DNA from: Geotalea toluenoxydans JCM 15764
Lineage (GTDB): Bacteria; Desulfobacterota; Desulfuromonadia; Geobacterales; Geobacteraceae
NCBI RefSeq assembly: GCF_001311985.1
Contig: NZ_BBCJ01000014.1
Span: forward strand, 58,020-122,019
Direction of reading: 5' to 3'
DNA length: 64,000 nucleotides
Part shown: piece by piece, positions 20,347 to 30,248 of the stretch
Layout: each line of letters starts with the position of its first letter
How positions within the stretch are numbered: position 1 is the first letter of the stretch
The notes under the pieces: generated by a model
Database searches by the model: none
Told to the model about the DNA's origin: nothing
What the model saw: the letters and a program-made list of their open reading frames with translations, nothing else
Position numbers and translations under genes: made by a program

Positions 20347-20362
20347 TGGCACGCAATGTGCT
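20347..20362 (+). promoter_or_regulatory. Candidate sigma54 (-24/-12) promoter
   Basis: TGGCACG-CAAT-GTGCT has the GG and GC elements ten bases apart, one mismatch from the consensus TTGC. It lies 50 bases upstream of the NtrC-family regulator, which itself activates sigma54 promoters. Confidence 0.4.
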
Positions 20363-20412
20363 ATAAACGGTGGCATTGATTTGAGAAATCCTGCGGAAAA
20401 AGGTGAGCCGCT

Positions 20413-21827
20413 ATGAATAATAATGTTGCCAATCAATCGGTCCTGATCGTCGATGACGATACTGCTGTTCTGGATGAATTGAGACTGATGCTTCTATCAA
20501 ACGGCATAAGGGGGATAGAGACCATTTCCGACAGCAGTGAAGTGGTGTCCAGGCTGGAGCAGAACAATTATTCGGTGGTGCTGATGGATTGGATAATGCC
20601 TGGCCTGACCGGTGCGGAACTCCTTCCGTTGCTGGCACGCAGGTTCCCCCATGTCCCGGTCATCGTCATAACGGCTGTCAGCGACCTGCAAACGGTGGTC
20701 AGATGCATCAAGCAAGGGGCATTCGACTACATGACCAAGCCCGTGGATGCCGACCGCCTGCTGCTGACCGTGGAAAAGGCTTTCCACATCAGCGAACTTG
20801 CCAACCAGAACAAGGTGCTGAGAGGCTATCTCCTCGGCGAGCCGTTGGCCCACCCGGAACACTTCAGTGACCTGATCACCAGAAGCGAAAAAATGCAGTC
20901 CCTCTTCAAGTTGATAGAAACGGTCGCACCCTCATGCCATCCCGTCCTCATCCAGGGCGAGACCGGTGTCGGCAAAGAATTGATCGCCAGAGCCATCCAC
21001 AGGTCCAGCGAGTTCTCCGGAGCCTTCGTCCCTCTGAATGTTGCCGGCCTGGATGACTTCATGTTCAGTGATACCCTCTTCGGCCACAAAAAAGGCGCTT
21101 TCACCGGCGCCAACGAGCCCAGGGAAGGGCTGATCGCCAAGGCCCAGGGGGGAACCCTGTTCCTTGACGAGATAGGTGACATGACCATGGAATCCCAGGT
21201 CAAGTTGCTGCGGCTTTTGCAAGAACGCGAATACTACCGGCTCGGCTCCGATGTCCTGATAAAGTCCGATGCACGCATCATCGCCGCATCCAACCATGAC
21301 TTCTCGGCTCTGATTACCCAAGGTAAATTCAGGCACGACCTATACCAGCGCCTCTGTTTCCATGAGCTGCATATTCCGCCTCTCCGGGATAGAAGCCAGG
21401 ACATCATTCCCCTTGTGGAGCATTATGTGGCCAAGGCGGCAACTTCTTACGAAAAGCCGGTCCCGGATATTTCCCGTGACTGATGGTCGCTTTGCAGGAA
21501 TATGATTATCCGGGAAACGTCCGGGAGCTTATCAGCAAAATAAACAAGGGAGTCGCCCAGAGTCGCAGGGAAATTCTTACACTGGAGGACTTTCCCGAAC
21601 TGAAGCAAAAGGGGGGAAGCGGCAAACCGGAAGTTAAGCTGGCATATGATGGAATTTTTTGCCTGCAGGCCACGTTTGAGCAATTTCCTAATTTTTCCGA
21701 CATGGAGCGCCTGCTGTCAGATGAGGCATTGAAGGTAACAAATGGTAACAAGACCGCTGCTGCCGAGCTGTTGGGCATTTCCAGGCCGACCTTGCAGAAG
21801 AAGCTTGCGGCATTCGGCAGCCCATGA
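20413..21827 (+). CDS. Sigma54-dependent response regulator (NtrC family), frameshifted
   Basis: An N-terminal receiver has the acidic DDD pocket and phosphoacceptor Asp59 (VVLMDWIMPGLTGAE). The AAA+ domain has the Walker A GETGVGKELIAR, the sigma54-contact loop KKGAFTGA, Walker B GTLFLDEIGDM and YPGNVREL. The Fis-type helix-turn-helix at the end is NKTAAAELLGISRPTLQKKL. A missing base near 21478 separates the AAA+ core from its C-terminal lid. The gene is convergent with the histidine kinase, seven bases apart, so the two probably form a two-component pair tied to the RiPP cluster. Confidence 0.9.
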
Positions 21828-21834
21828 GTGCGAT

Positions 21835-23403
21835 TTATCCTGCCGATTGGGGCACGGGAAGCCTGATGGTAAAGGTGCTTCCCACTCCGGGCGAGGAAAG
21901 TACCTCCAGCTTTCCCTGGTGTTCAGTGACGATGAAATTGGAAATGTAAAGACCCAATCCGCTTCCGCCGTTATCGATTCTCGTTGAGAAAAAAGGCTCG
22001 TAGAGCCTCTCCTGGTTTTCCGGAAGAATTCCGACTCCTTCGTCTCTCACGGAGATAAGCACTTCTTCGGTACGGCCATCCCTGGCGGTTATAAGATTAA
22101 TGGTGCCGCTCTCACCGGGCATTGCCTGAATGGCGTTCAACAGCAGGTTGATAATGACCTGTTCCATCTGGTGCCGGTTGCCGTTCACCAGTGGCAGGTC
22201 GTCAGCCAGTTCCACGGCAATCTCCAGATTGCCATGACGGCCATGGGCGCGGATTACAGCCAGGGCATCATTTATGACCATGTTGACATCCATGTCCGGC
22301 CGCAATTCGTTGCGTTCTCCCAGGCTGTAGGACCTGAGGTTCCTGATTACCGCTTCGATCCTCCCGGTATTGCGGATGATATTCTCACCGCTCCTGATCA
22401 CTTCTTCACCTGCCATGCTCAGTGGAATCCCGCCCAGGCTGAAATCACCCTCCTCCCTGGCTACCCCTTCCAGCACGGGGACAGCATCCTTCCATGCCTT
22501 GTTAAGGTACTGCGCAGCAAGTCTTATTGCGCTGTTGGGGTTGTTGATTTCGTGGGCCATGCTGGAGACCAGCAGCCCGAGGGAGGTCATCCTGTTGGTC
22601 TGGATCAGCTTGGCCATGAGCAGCTTTCTTTCTTCCCGGACCTCGATTTTCATGGCATTGAGCAGTTCCGACTGCAGCCGTCGGTTTTCCAGCTCCCGGT
22701 TTTGCAGGGTCGTTGCAAGATCGTTTATTGCCATGGCAGCCTGTTCAGGCTCATCGTTGGATTGGATGGCAATCCTCACCGAATAGTCGCCTTGCCTGAT
22801 GTGCTCGACTCCCTGCATCAGGGCGTTGAATGACCGGGTAGCTTTTTTCAGGGCGAGAAAACTGAGGGCCAAAACCGATAACCAGAAAATTAGAGCCAGA
22901 GTCGAGGTAAAGATAATCGTGTCCCGGATCTTTTTCGGCAGGTCTTCCGAATTCAGGTACAGGCGTACCGAGCCGATGGGCTTTGCCTCACCCGTGCCGT
23001 CCCCGGTCAGCGCCGATTCGGCTGAATCGGCCATGCTGCCGGAATTGACTCTCACGGAGACATTGGTAACGGTGCCCGGATCCTCCACGTTCTGTTTTAC
23101 CAGATCGACAAGTACCGTCCCTTCCTGATTGGCGATGACAACACGGACAACCCCCGGTTTTCGGACCGTTTCCAGGGCAACATGCTCCAATGTCTGTCTG
23201 TCTTCCGCATAGAGCGGCAGACGTATGGTGTTGGCAAGAAGTGAGGCGAGAAGATGGGCTTTTTCAGATGCCTGCAAGCGGTATGATGCAATATCGTGAT
23301 TTACCAGAAGCCCGGTAAACAGAGCGGTGATAAGGGCGGTGATGACCGTGAAAATGGCAAACAGCCTGAAGCGAAAGTTTTTTTTCAGTTTCTGCAGGTT
23401 CAT
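21835..23403 (-). CDS. Sensor histidine kinase (TM-sensor-TM-HAMP-HisKA-HATPase)
   Basis: This is an intact 522-residue protein. Transmembrane helices lie at about 13-34 and 161-186, with a ~125-residue periplasmic sensor between them. HAMP (187-240) leads to a coiled stretch and the HisKA box MAHEINNPNSAIRLAAQYL (His about 284). The HATPase has the N box VIINLLLNAIQAM, G1 VRDEGVGI and G2 GGSGLGLYI. The ATG overlaps the stop of the radical SAM gene (ATGA), so the kinase is translationally coupled to RiPP maturation. It likely senses an envelope signal, perhaps the peptide product, and phosphorylates the convergent regulator. Confidence 0.9.
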   Translation of the reverse strand: MNLQKLKKNFRFRLFAIFTVITALITALFTGLLVNHDIASYRLQASEKAHLLASLLANTIRLPLYAEDRQTLEHVALETVRKPGVVRVVIANQEGTVLVDLVKQNVEDPGTVTNVSVRVNSGSMADSAESALTGDGTGEAKPIGSVRLYLNSEDLPKKIRDTIIFTSTLALIFWLSVLALSFLALKKATRSFNALMQGVEHIRQGDYSVRIAIQSNDEPEQAAMAINDLATTLQNRELENRRLQSELLNAMKIEVREERKLLMAKLIQTNRMTSLGLLVSSMAHEINNPNSAIRLAAQYLNKAWKDAVPVLEGVAREEGDFSLGGIPLSMAGEEVIRSGENIIRNTGRIEAVIRNLRSYSLGERNELRPDMDVNMVINDALAVIRAHGRHGNLEIAVELADDLPLVNGNRHQMEQVIINLLLNAIQAMPGESGTINLITARDGRTEEVLISVRDEGVGILPENQERLYEPFFSTRIDNGGSGLGLYISNFIVTEHQGKLEVLSSPGVGSTFTIRLPVPQSAG

Positions 23404-24726
23404 GTCTGCGCTGTTTGCGACCTTTCTTTCGGTTTCTTTTCAGCTCGATAACGCAAGTCCTGAATGATGATTTGTTCCAGGGTCCCATCGAAAAATTCCT
23501 TACGGCAATCCAATCCCTCAATGGCATTGTTTTTTACCAGCGTGAGGAACCGGCAGCCGCCAAAGCATATGCAGGTAGCAGCAGTCCAGGCATTGCTCGT
23601 TTTTCCACAGATTCAGGTTATGGGAGGCAGAATAATCACTGATTCCATCCGTCAATGTTCCGACCGACAGCTCCGGCCAGCCGATAAAAGCGGGACATTT
23701 GAATAGTCTGCCGTCGTAATTTACGGTCATGTAGTCATCAAATTCAACCATACATGCGGCCATTGCAGGTTTATGCACTGCATACCCCCGCTTTAATGTT
23801 TCCTCCCGCAGAAAGAGCGCCGCCTCCGCAAGCCAGGCATCGGCAGAAGAGGTGCAGCCCGCTACGATGCTGATTTCGGCTGATTTGGCCGCCTTCGGTA
23901 TGATGGGCGAGAATTGTATCAGGCCGACCTTGTCCGGCGTCAGTCCTTCTTTTAACAGGTGGTCGAGCAGACGGGGGAATTGGCGATAATTGTCGGGGGA
24001 GAAATTACCCCCAATCTGCAGGTCTATGAGATTCCATACCCCTTTCAAATTGCCGACGATGGTATCGAAACTGCCATTGCCCGATATGAAGGGACGTTGC
24101 CGGTCATGGATTTCCTTCGGCCCGTCAAGGGTAACCTTGGCGCCGGTAAAGCCCAACGGCAGCAATTCCTCAACAGTTGACCTGGTGAGAAGAGTGCCAT
24201 TGGTTACCATGCCGAATGAGAACTTTCTCCCGTGGCTGTGGGCGGCATCCGAGAGGGCAGCAGCTATTTTTGTCAGCAGGGATTTTGAGAGCAGGGCTTC
24301 TCCACCATAGAAATCCAATTGGACGTCGCGACCTTGTCTCAGCTGGTTATCCACAAGCGTTTCTATCAGCTGTCCGGCGGTAGCTGTCGACATGTAATGT
24401 CTGCCGCGGAAGGGGTCTTCATAGCAGTAGGGACAGGCAAGGTTACAGTCAAGGTTGAGAACGATGATGGCCTTGAACCTGCTGTTGCACCGCTTGGCTC
24501 TGTCTACCGTCGACAGCATCTCGTTCCTCTCGGCATCCGGATCTTCGGTGAAAACTGCCAGGCGGCTGAGCGTACGCCGGTCCGCTTCGCCAAGGGCGCC
24601 TTCACGGGCTGCTGCCAGCAGGGCTGACGAGACCCTTATCAGGGCACCCTTCCTGGTGGAGTAGACGATGAATGAATCGGCTTTGTCCGGGCAGGGATAG
24701 ATTTTCAGGTAGCGGGAAAGTGGCAT
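23400..24726 (-). CDS. Geopeptide-type radical SAM/SPASM maturase, frameshifted
   Basis: The radical SAM cluster motif is LNLDCNLACPYCYED (CX3CX2C). It is followed by LDFYGGEALLS and a C-terminal SPASM region with CMVEFDDYMTVNYDGRLFKCPAF and CLDCCYLH. The frame breaks near 23550. In the neighbouring frame the expected MCFGGCRF and a final DCRKEFFDG region follow, ending at the TGA at 23400-23402. A lost TG from TGTG fits, giving about 441 residues. SPASM maturases of this kind install thioether or similar crosslinks on peptides. The 33-residue precursor lies 56 bases upstream, and the next gene overlaps by four bases. Confidence 0.88.
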
Positions 24727-24737
24727 CTTTCTGCCTC

Positions 24738-24764
24738 AAAAAGTGGGGGAGTTGTGGCTCCCCC
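24738..24764 (-). terminator. Attenuator-like hairpin between precursor and maturase
   Basis: On the reverse strand, GGGGGAG pairs perfectly with CTCCCCC around a six-base loop, and ACTTTTT follows. Placed between the precursor stop and the maturase start, it should end most transcripts after the precursor and let some through. That would make substrate outnumber enzyme. Confidence 0.65.
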
Positions 24765-24782
24765 GGACAGGTTGGTGCAGCT

Positions 24783-24884
24783 TCAGAAAATGCGTGTAAG
24801 GCCAGACATGCAGCAGGTATTATTCTCTTCTTCATTCGACTGCCCTTCGTCCAGAACTTCCAGTTCTACGGTTTCGTTCTCCAT
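24783..24884 (-). CDS. Geopeptide-like RiPP precursor peptide (33 aa)
   Basis: The ATG at 24884 follows a strong CGGAGGTGG site seven bases upstream. The first 22 residues form an acidic leader (MENETVELEVLDEGQ, then three Glu and two Asn). The core is TCCMSGLTRIF, ending exactly at the stop. Adjacent cysteines in a short C-terminal core, an acidic leader and a radical SAM/SPASM maturase directly downstream are what is expected of a geopeptide. The 5' leader contains a hairpin with a TTCG loop (about 24905-24928). It is too short for usual gene finders. The modification is not known, but the two Cys are likely crosslinking sites. Confidence 0.82.
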   Translation of the reverse strand: MENETVELEVLDEGQSNEEENNTCCMSGLTRIF

Positions 24885-25044
24885 GTTTCCACCTCCGTTG
24901 CTACAGAATGCATCCCGAAGGATGTTCTACAGAAGTCTATGGACTCTCAGCCGACTATCTGATATTAAGAAGAAAATTGAAACCAGGGATGAGTTCACTG
25001 CAGTTTTCATTCCCGTCTGTCGTCTCATTAGAGCAGGAATCCAT

Positions 25045-26873
25045 TTGAAACTGTTTTGTCTTGAAATGCAACTGATTTTTCTGATTTTTTCTCTTGTGGC
25101 AGTGGTTCCCGCCTGGGGTGACCAAGCGGAAGATGAGCTGACCAAACTCGGTTTTTTCCCGGAAAAGATTTCCGGTGCACCTGCACCTGCACCTTCGCCA
25201 CGCCCCGCCTCTCGCATTGCCGAGAATGTCACCGTAATCACCGCCGAACAGATTGAATCCCTCAATGTCCACACCCTGGCCGAGGTGCTTAACACCGTAC
25301 CGGGTATCCAGCTGGAACAGATGCGAACTCCCGGCAGCTGGTCCTTTTTCAATATCCAGGGGGCGATCAGCAAGCATATCCAGGTCCTCATAGACGGTGT
25401 GCCCCAAAATGACCTGGTGGAAAATGCCCCGGATCTGGGAATGATCTCCGTGCAGCACATCGAGCGGGTCGAGATCATAAAGGGGGCGGCTTCTGCTGCC
25501 TGGGGTCAGGCCCTGGGTGGAGTCATCAATATCGTAACAAAATCTCCAGAAGCTGATAAGGCTGTCGCTGGCAGCGTCTTTTCATCCTACGGCCAGAAGT
25601 CCACATCGGACATGCGTGGGGAGCTCAGCGGTACCATAAATCGTTTCGGCTATTACCTGAGTGGCGGCAACCTCCACTCCAGCGGGCTTGTCGCCGATAA
25701 CCAGATCAATGGAAACAACGCCTACGGAAAGATTACCTATGACTTTCCTGCCAAAGGCAATCTGACTCTTGGTTTCGACTATCGTGGGGCGGTCAGGGGG
25801 CTTTTTTCCTCCTCTGAGTTCGATGTGAAGGATTCCGACAGCTCTAGCTATGGTTATTCCTTCCTCAATTTCGTCTATCCCTTTCATAACAGGCTGAAAC
25901 TGGATTTATTGGTCCGGGAATCCCGCAAAACACATGAATATTTTGCCCACACCTATGTCGGCGTCTTACTGGGGGATTTTCCTATACGGCCCGAGAAAAA
26001 ACCAGGGGAACCAGTGCCAAAGTTACCTGGGGTGATTCATGGCGAAATCTGGTCATAGGCGTCGATTATCAACATGACACTGTTAGTCAGAGGGTGACTC
26101 TGCTCCAGGCAGACCTTGATGAGCGGGTGATGGATCGCTGGGGAGTATACACCAATGGCGCCTACACCATCGGCGACCTGACAATACTGCCTGGTATTCG
26201 CTTTGACGACACCGGAATAGAGAGCAATCTTTTAAGCTATACCCTGGGCGCTACCTATCAACTGACCGAAAAGACAGTGCTGCGTTGTTATGGCGCCAAG
26301 GGTTACAGTCTTCCCAACGCCTTGCGTGTGAAACCCCCGGAGCAGGTCTGGACGGCACAGGTAGGCGCCGAATCTTCCGAACTTCCATACGTTTGGTTGA
26401 AAGGAACTTTCTTTTACAACCAGCTCTGGGATATTGACAACGCCTATATTCCGGACCTGAAGCAAGCCGTAAGGCAGGGGGGTGAATTTGAGGTGCGTAC
26501 GGTTCCCCTGTATGGTCTCTTCTTTACCGCCGGTTATACCTTTACCGATGCCCGCAATAGGGAAACAAACGAGCGGATCAAGACGGTGCCTGTCCATTCG
26601 GCCAAGCTTTCTCTCCAATATGACGATAGCCATACTGGTTTGCGTGGCGTTCTGACCGGAAACTACGTTCGCTGGAATACCCCGCCTGAAAATGGAGCCA
26701 GAGATGCTTCCGTTCTTTGGGATCTGAGCCTGACAAAAAGTATTTCACTGAGGGAATATGCTCCAGAGCTGTTTTTTACGGTGCATAATGTTTTCGACAA
26801 TTCCCAGTATCAGCTGTTTATGCTCGAAAACACCGGCCGTTGGCTGGAAGGTGGCATGAGGTTCAAGTTTTGA
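25045..26873 (+). CDS. TonB-dependent outer-membrane receptor, frameshifted
   Basis: A signal peptide (LIFLIFSLVAVVPAWG) precedes a plug domain: NVTVITAEQIESLNVHTLAEVLNTVPGIQLEQ, VLIDGVPQND and ERVEIIKGAASAAWGQALGGVINIVTK. A beta-barrel follows, closing with WLEGGMRFKF and a C-terminal Phe as in outer-membrane proteins. One base is missing near 26040. The start is uncertain: TTG at 25045 has an AGGA nearby, while ATG at 25066 also gives a usable signal. The gene is divergent from the precursor and may import or export its product, or a metal chelated by it. Substrate is not evident. Confidence 0.85.
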
Positions 26874-27724
26874 AACTGCTCCTGCTGCTTATACTGGCAG
26901 TCTTTCTGCTGATGCCGGCGCAGGCGCCGGCCGCCGAGGTTCTCATAGTGCAGAGCACACGTCATTCCGGTTACGGCGAGGCCTTCAAGGGCTTCAGGGC
27001 TGCCTGTACCGCCAGCAGCCACACCATCGTTCTAGAGGACTACTCCGAAACAGACATTGCCAGAATCGTCAGGGAGGAACAGCCATCCCTCATACTGGCC
27101 ATAGGCGATTCCGCCCTGGCAGCCTTGAAAAAGATCCGGCGCATTCCCATAATCTCGGTGATGGCCCTTAACTTCTCATCCGGAAATACTCCAGCCAATG
27201 TCACCGGCGTACGAATGACCATCTCACCTGAACGGTACATCACATTGTTCAAAACATTCCAGGTCAGGAAGGTGGGTATCCTTTTCAGCCAGGCGCGTAG
27301 CGGGGCCTATATAAAACGTGCACGTCAGGCCGCAGAACGTGCCGAGGTCGATCTCATACTGCGTGAGGTTCACAACCCGCGTCAAACGCCACTGCAGTTG
27401 TCCACCCTTAAGGGCAATGTTGATTCGCTGTGGCTTTTGCCCGATGCAACGGCCATGACGAGAGGAACTGTTGATGCTTACTTCCTCTTTGCCATGGAGC
27501 AGTCTAAACCGATTTTTGCCTTCTCCGATGTTTACCTTGCCTATGGCGCCGCTGCCGCTCTGGAGGCAGACCGTTTTGCCATGGGAAAGCAGGCCGGGGA
27601 AATGGCCAACCGACTCCTTGGTGGCCTGGCTCCTGCCGACATACCTGTTGAAGATCCCCGCTCCATTTCCTTAAAAACCAATCATAGTGTCATTCGTAAA
27701 CTGGGTATGACCTTTTCCGATTGA
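26870..27724 (+). CDS. ABC-type periplasmic substrate-binding protein (ABC_sub_bind-like)
   Basis: A signal peptide (LLLLILAVFLLMPAQAPAA) is followed by a two-lobed binding protein: EVLIVQSTRHSGYGEAFKGF, ILAIGDSALAALKKI, PIISVMALNFSSGNTPANVTGVRMTISPERYI, and KVGILFSQARSG. It resembles the DUF534/ABC_sub_bind group. The likely start is a TTG at 26870 that shares TTGA with the receptor stop, so translation should be coupled. No permease or ATPase gene follows, so it may act as a scavenging or signalling partner of the receptor. Confidence 0.8.
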   Translation: MKLLLLLILAVFLLMPAQAPAAEVLIVQSTRHSGYGEAFKGFRAACTASSHTIVLEDYSETDIARIVREEQPSLILAIGDSALAALKKIRRIPIISVMALNFSSGNTPANVTGVRMTISPERYITLFKTFQVRKVGILFSQARSGAYIKRARQAAERAEVDLILREVHNPRQTPLQLSTLKGNVDSLWLLPDATAMTRGTVDAYFLFAMEQSKPIFAFSDVYLAYGAAAALEADRFAMGKQAGEMANRLLGGLAPADIPVEDPRSISLKTNHSVIRKLGMTFSD

Positions 27725-27735
27725 TGGAAACAACG

Positions 27736-27869
27736 GGTGTAAAAATTTTTTACACCTGCCGCAAATCCGCTCCTGACAAGGGTTTACAGGGAAGTGTAAA
27801 AAAATTTTACAATCAGCTAAAGTCTTGACTGACAAGGGTTTACCTGCCTGCTGTAAAAAATCTTTACAC
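27736..27869. repeat. Three palindromes at 58-base spacing with interspersed direct repeats
   Basis: Palindromes of the form TGTAAA(A/T)nTTTACA lie at 27736-27756, 27794-27811 and 27852-27869, each start 58 bases after the last. Between them TGACAAGGGTTTAC occurs twice (27774-27787 and 27830-27843). The region lies after the binding-protein gene and upstream of the small gene at 28083. It could be a regulator-binding array or a mobile-repeat relic. Confidence 0.7.
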
Positions 27870-28082
27870 TTTCCCATCCGCTTCCTTTCCTCCTGCAAGC
27901 CCTTTTCCCCCGATTGAAGCCATTAGTCGCTGCTCATCATCTCCTGATCTGCGTATATACGCAGCTTTGCGACGTTTATATATGTGATCCCCATTGTTGG
28001 CACATTCCGTGATACCTCCAACATCACAATCCTTCTTCCACGCGGTTTTATTTCGCGCTGCTGTTTCCAAAGGAGCTCATGG

Positions 28083-28415
28083 ATGGCAAATATTGAAAAG
28101 TCGCACCTGACGGATCGCATGCTCAATGCCGCAAAGGGTGTTCTCGGTGAGGTCAAGCCGGAGTCCCTGCAAGTTGCAGAGGCCCGGATGGCGAAAATAG
28201 CGGAGGCCATATTAACCATTGCAGGGCAGGACAAGCATGGTGAGGTAATAATAGGTGACGCCCGTCTGTATCTGAATTTGCAAAAGAATGTTGCCCGGTG
28301 TTCCCTTTACGGGTTGAAAGATGTGGGGGTGCTTGCCGCTGATGCTGCAATCGATGCTGCCCTTGAGGCGGTCAGTGAGGAGGTAAACAGGGTATTATGT
28401 TTCGAGTTGCTTTAG
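28083..28415 (+). CDS. Hypothetical protein (110 aa)
   Basis: ATG at 28083 is preceded by AAAGGAGCTC. The protein is mostly helical and small-residue rich (SLQVAEARMAKIAEAILTIAG, and a C-terminal DAAIDAALEAVSEEVNRVLCF). No domain is recognised. It sits alone between the palindrome cluster and the patatin gene. The codon pattern and RBS support it as a real gene. Confidence 0.6.
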   Translation: MANIEKSHLTDRMLNAAKGVLGEVKPESLQVAEARMAKIAEAILTIAGQDKHGEVIIGDARLYLNLQKNVARCSLYGLKDVGVLAADAAIDAALEAVSEEVNRVLCFELL

Positions 28416-28525
28416 CTCCCTTTACAGTCTGAAAGCTTGCGGAAGTTATAAAGATAGACTCTTCAGGATGAATCTGATATTTAAATTACCCGCAAGCCTT
28501 ATCCAGGAGAGGGACAGCCAGAGTA

Positions 28526-29380
28526 ATGACTCATGCAAGTGAAAGGGGCGTTTTGCCTGAAGAACCCATAGCGCTGATGATGGTCGGTGGGGGAATACGC
28601 TTCCCTGTTTTTGTCGGTGCATTGAAAGCCATAGAAGAAAAGGGACTGCATATTTCGAAAGTGATTGGCTCCTCCACCGGAAGCGTCATCGGCGCACTTT
28701 ATGCCGCCGGCATGACTCCAGAGGAGCTTCTCCAGCTCGCACTCAGCACCGATACCCAACGGTTCAAGGATTTCAGCATCAAAAGCGTCTTGCGCAACTT
28801 CGGCCTGTGCAGCGGAGATGAGCTTGAACGCTGGGTCGACGACCGGATCGGAGGAAAGACCTTTGGCCACGGGTTGCGGTATCCCCTGCATATTATCGCC
28901 ACCGACATGCTGAGCTATCAGCCGGTGGTCTTTTGCTCCGAAAAGTTTGCCGGTGTGAAAATAGCCGCAGCTGCCACAGCTTCCAGTGCTGTCCCGTGGG
29001 TATTCGGCTACCGGAAGCTTTCGGCAAACGGCAAAAAGTACGCACTGGTGGACGGTTCGCTCATGTCGGGGGTGGTGGAACGGGGGCTTAACCGCACCGG
29101 CAAGACACTGATCCTGAAAGTGGTTTCCAAACGGACCCTGAACCATCCCCATCACGACAAGGTGAAGCTGCGGGATTATTTTCTGGAGATGCTGACCTTC
29201 GGCATGCACACCCAGGAAAAGGAATTCATGAAGGGGGGCAAGTGGAAGGATACCATCCTCCTCTACTGCGCCAATGTGGAGCCGGCAAAGTTTTCCCTGA
29301 CGGAGCATGAAATAAACTTCCTCTACAGCCAGGGTTACGAGCAGACCATGACCTACCTGGAGTACAAGTGGGGGATATGA
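28526..29380 (+). CDS. Patatin-like phospholipase
   Basis: This is an intact 284-residue protein of the patatin/RssA type. The oxyanion-loop equivalent is LMMVGGGIRFPVFVGALKA. The nucleophile elbow is VIGSSTGSVIGALYAAG (GxSxG). The catalytic Asp is in ALVDGSLMSGVV, where the usual DGG/DGA is DGS. It has no signal peptide, so it should act at the cytoplasmic face on lipids. An XRE regulator follows 41 bases downstream. Confidence 0.85.
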   Translation: MTHASERGVLPEEPIALMMVGGGIRFPVFVGALKAIEEKGLHISKVIGSSTGSVIGALYAAGMTPEELLQLALSTDTQRFKDFSIKSVLRNFGLCSGDELERWVDDRIGGKTFGHGLRYPLHIIATDMLSYQPVVFCSEKFAGVKIAAAATASSAVPWVFGYRKLSANGKKYALVDGSLMSGVVERGLNRTGKTLILKVVSKRTLNHPHHDKVKLRDYFLEMLTFGMHTQEKEFMKGGKWKDTILLYCANVEPAKFSLTEHEINFLYSQGYEQTMTYLEYKWGI

Positions 29381-29421
29381 GCAGATGTAGATGAGCTGCC
29401 TTCCTCAACTGGAGGGGCAAG

Positions 29422-29801
29422 ATGTCATTGGAAAAGATCATGAGCAGCAGCGAGATCGGCGCGGCCATCAGGCGCCGCAGACACGAATTGTCCCTGTCCC
29501 AGGAAGAACTGGCCACACGGCTCGAAGTGTCCTATCAGCAGATCCAGCGCTACGAAAGCGGTAAAAACAGGCTCAATGTTGAAAATATCCAGCTTGTTGC
29601 CGATGCCCTTTCCGTTCCCGTCGGTTATTTTTTTCAAGCCGTTCATCAAGAAACCGTTATCGAATCCGCAATCGAGCAACCCTGTCCAAAAGAACAGGAA
29701 CTGCTAGCCCAATTCAGAAGCATCCATGACGATCAGATGAAGACATTGGTAATCAACCTTTCGCGCTGGCCGCCCAGGGGAAGGTGGAGCGTCATGATTA
29801 A
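29422..29801 (+). CDS. XRE-family helix-turn-helix regulator, frameshifted at the end
   Basis: An HTH_3 domain fills residues ~10-66: IGAAIRRRRHELSLSQEELATRLEVSYQQIQRYESGKNRL, then ADALSVPVGYFF. A short tail (EQELLAQFRSIHDDQMKTLVINLSR) is typical of regulators in this family. One base is missing near 29766. In the restored frame the protein ends LAAQGKVERHD at 29801. It may regulate itself or the patatin gene. Confidence 0.82.
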
Positions 29802-30248
29802 AATGGAACGCTCCTGATATTATTTTGCTTTAACTTCCCCCCTGTTTTTTTTCATTATCAGCCACACATCTGCAACCCGATCCCATCCTGATCAACGCCT
29901 TCCTTCTCAGCTCAAATGTACTATCCGAATCTTCCGATTATTTACTGCATGTGATGCGTGCATCGGTTTCTAATTGTGCACCTTTTGCGTGGTGGCAGCC
30001 CCCGGAAAGTTTGTTAGGGTAAACGTCACCTATCTTGCCACATCCACTTTTGGGGATTGTGCCGAACGGCCGGGTGGAGAGAACACTACCAAGCCGTAAG
30101 CGACAGGAAGGGCACAAGGTGCCCCTACAGGACGATCATCAATGGGAAAGGAGGTGCGAACAAGGAGGTTACGACGTCGCAGGATAGTTTCCGCTTCTAA
30201 CCGGTTACACCAGGGGCTGCACCATGCTGACGAAAGGAGGACTTACAC
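29802..30248. other. 447-base non-coding gap before the DUF2589 island
   Basis: No reading frame looks coding here. GGGCACAAGGTGCCCCTACA near 30108-30127 is a short inverted repeat of the kind seen again at 39239. Two AGGAGG-like sites precede 30249. As the leader of a same-strand run of about 16 genes, this gap probably holds the promoter of the island. Confidence 0.5.

Noticed and set aside
22171..22833. Long forward frame opposite the histidine kinase
   Set aside because: It is the antisense shadow of a strongly conserved kinase domain, has no RBS and no recognisable domain.
24927..25478. Reverse-strand frames opposite the TonB receptor start
   Set aside because: They oppose the signal peptide and plug domain of the receptor and show no domain or RBS.
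27736..27869. The palindromes as a CRISPR array
   Set aside because: Only three units, imperfect repeats, short variable parts of 17-25 bases and no cas gene in the window.
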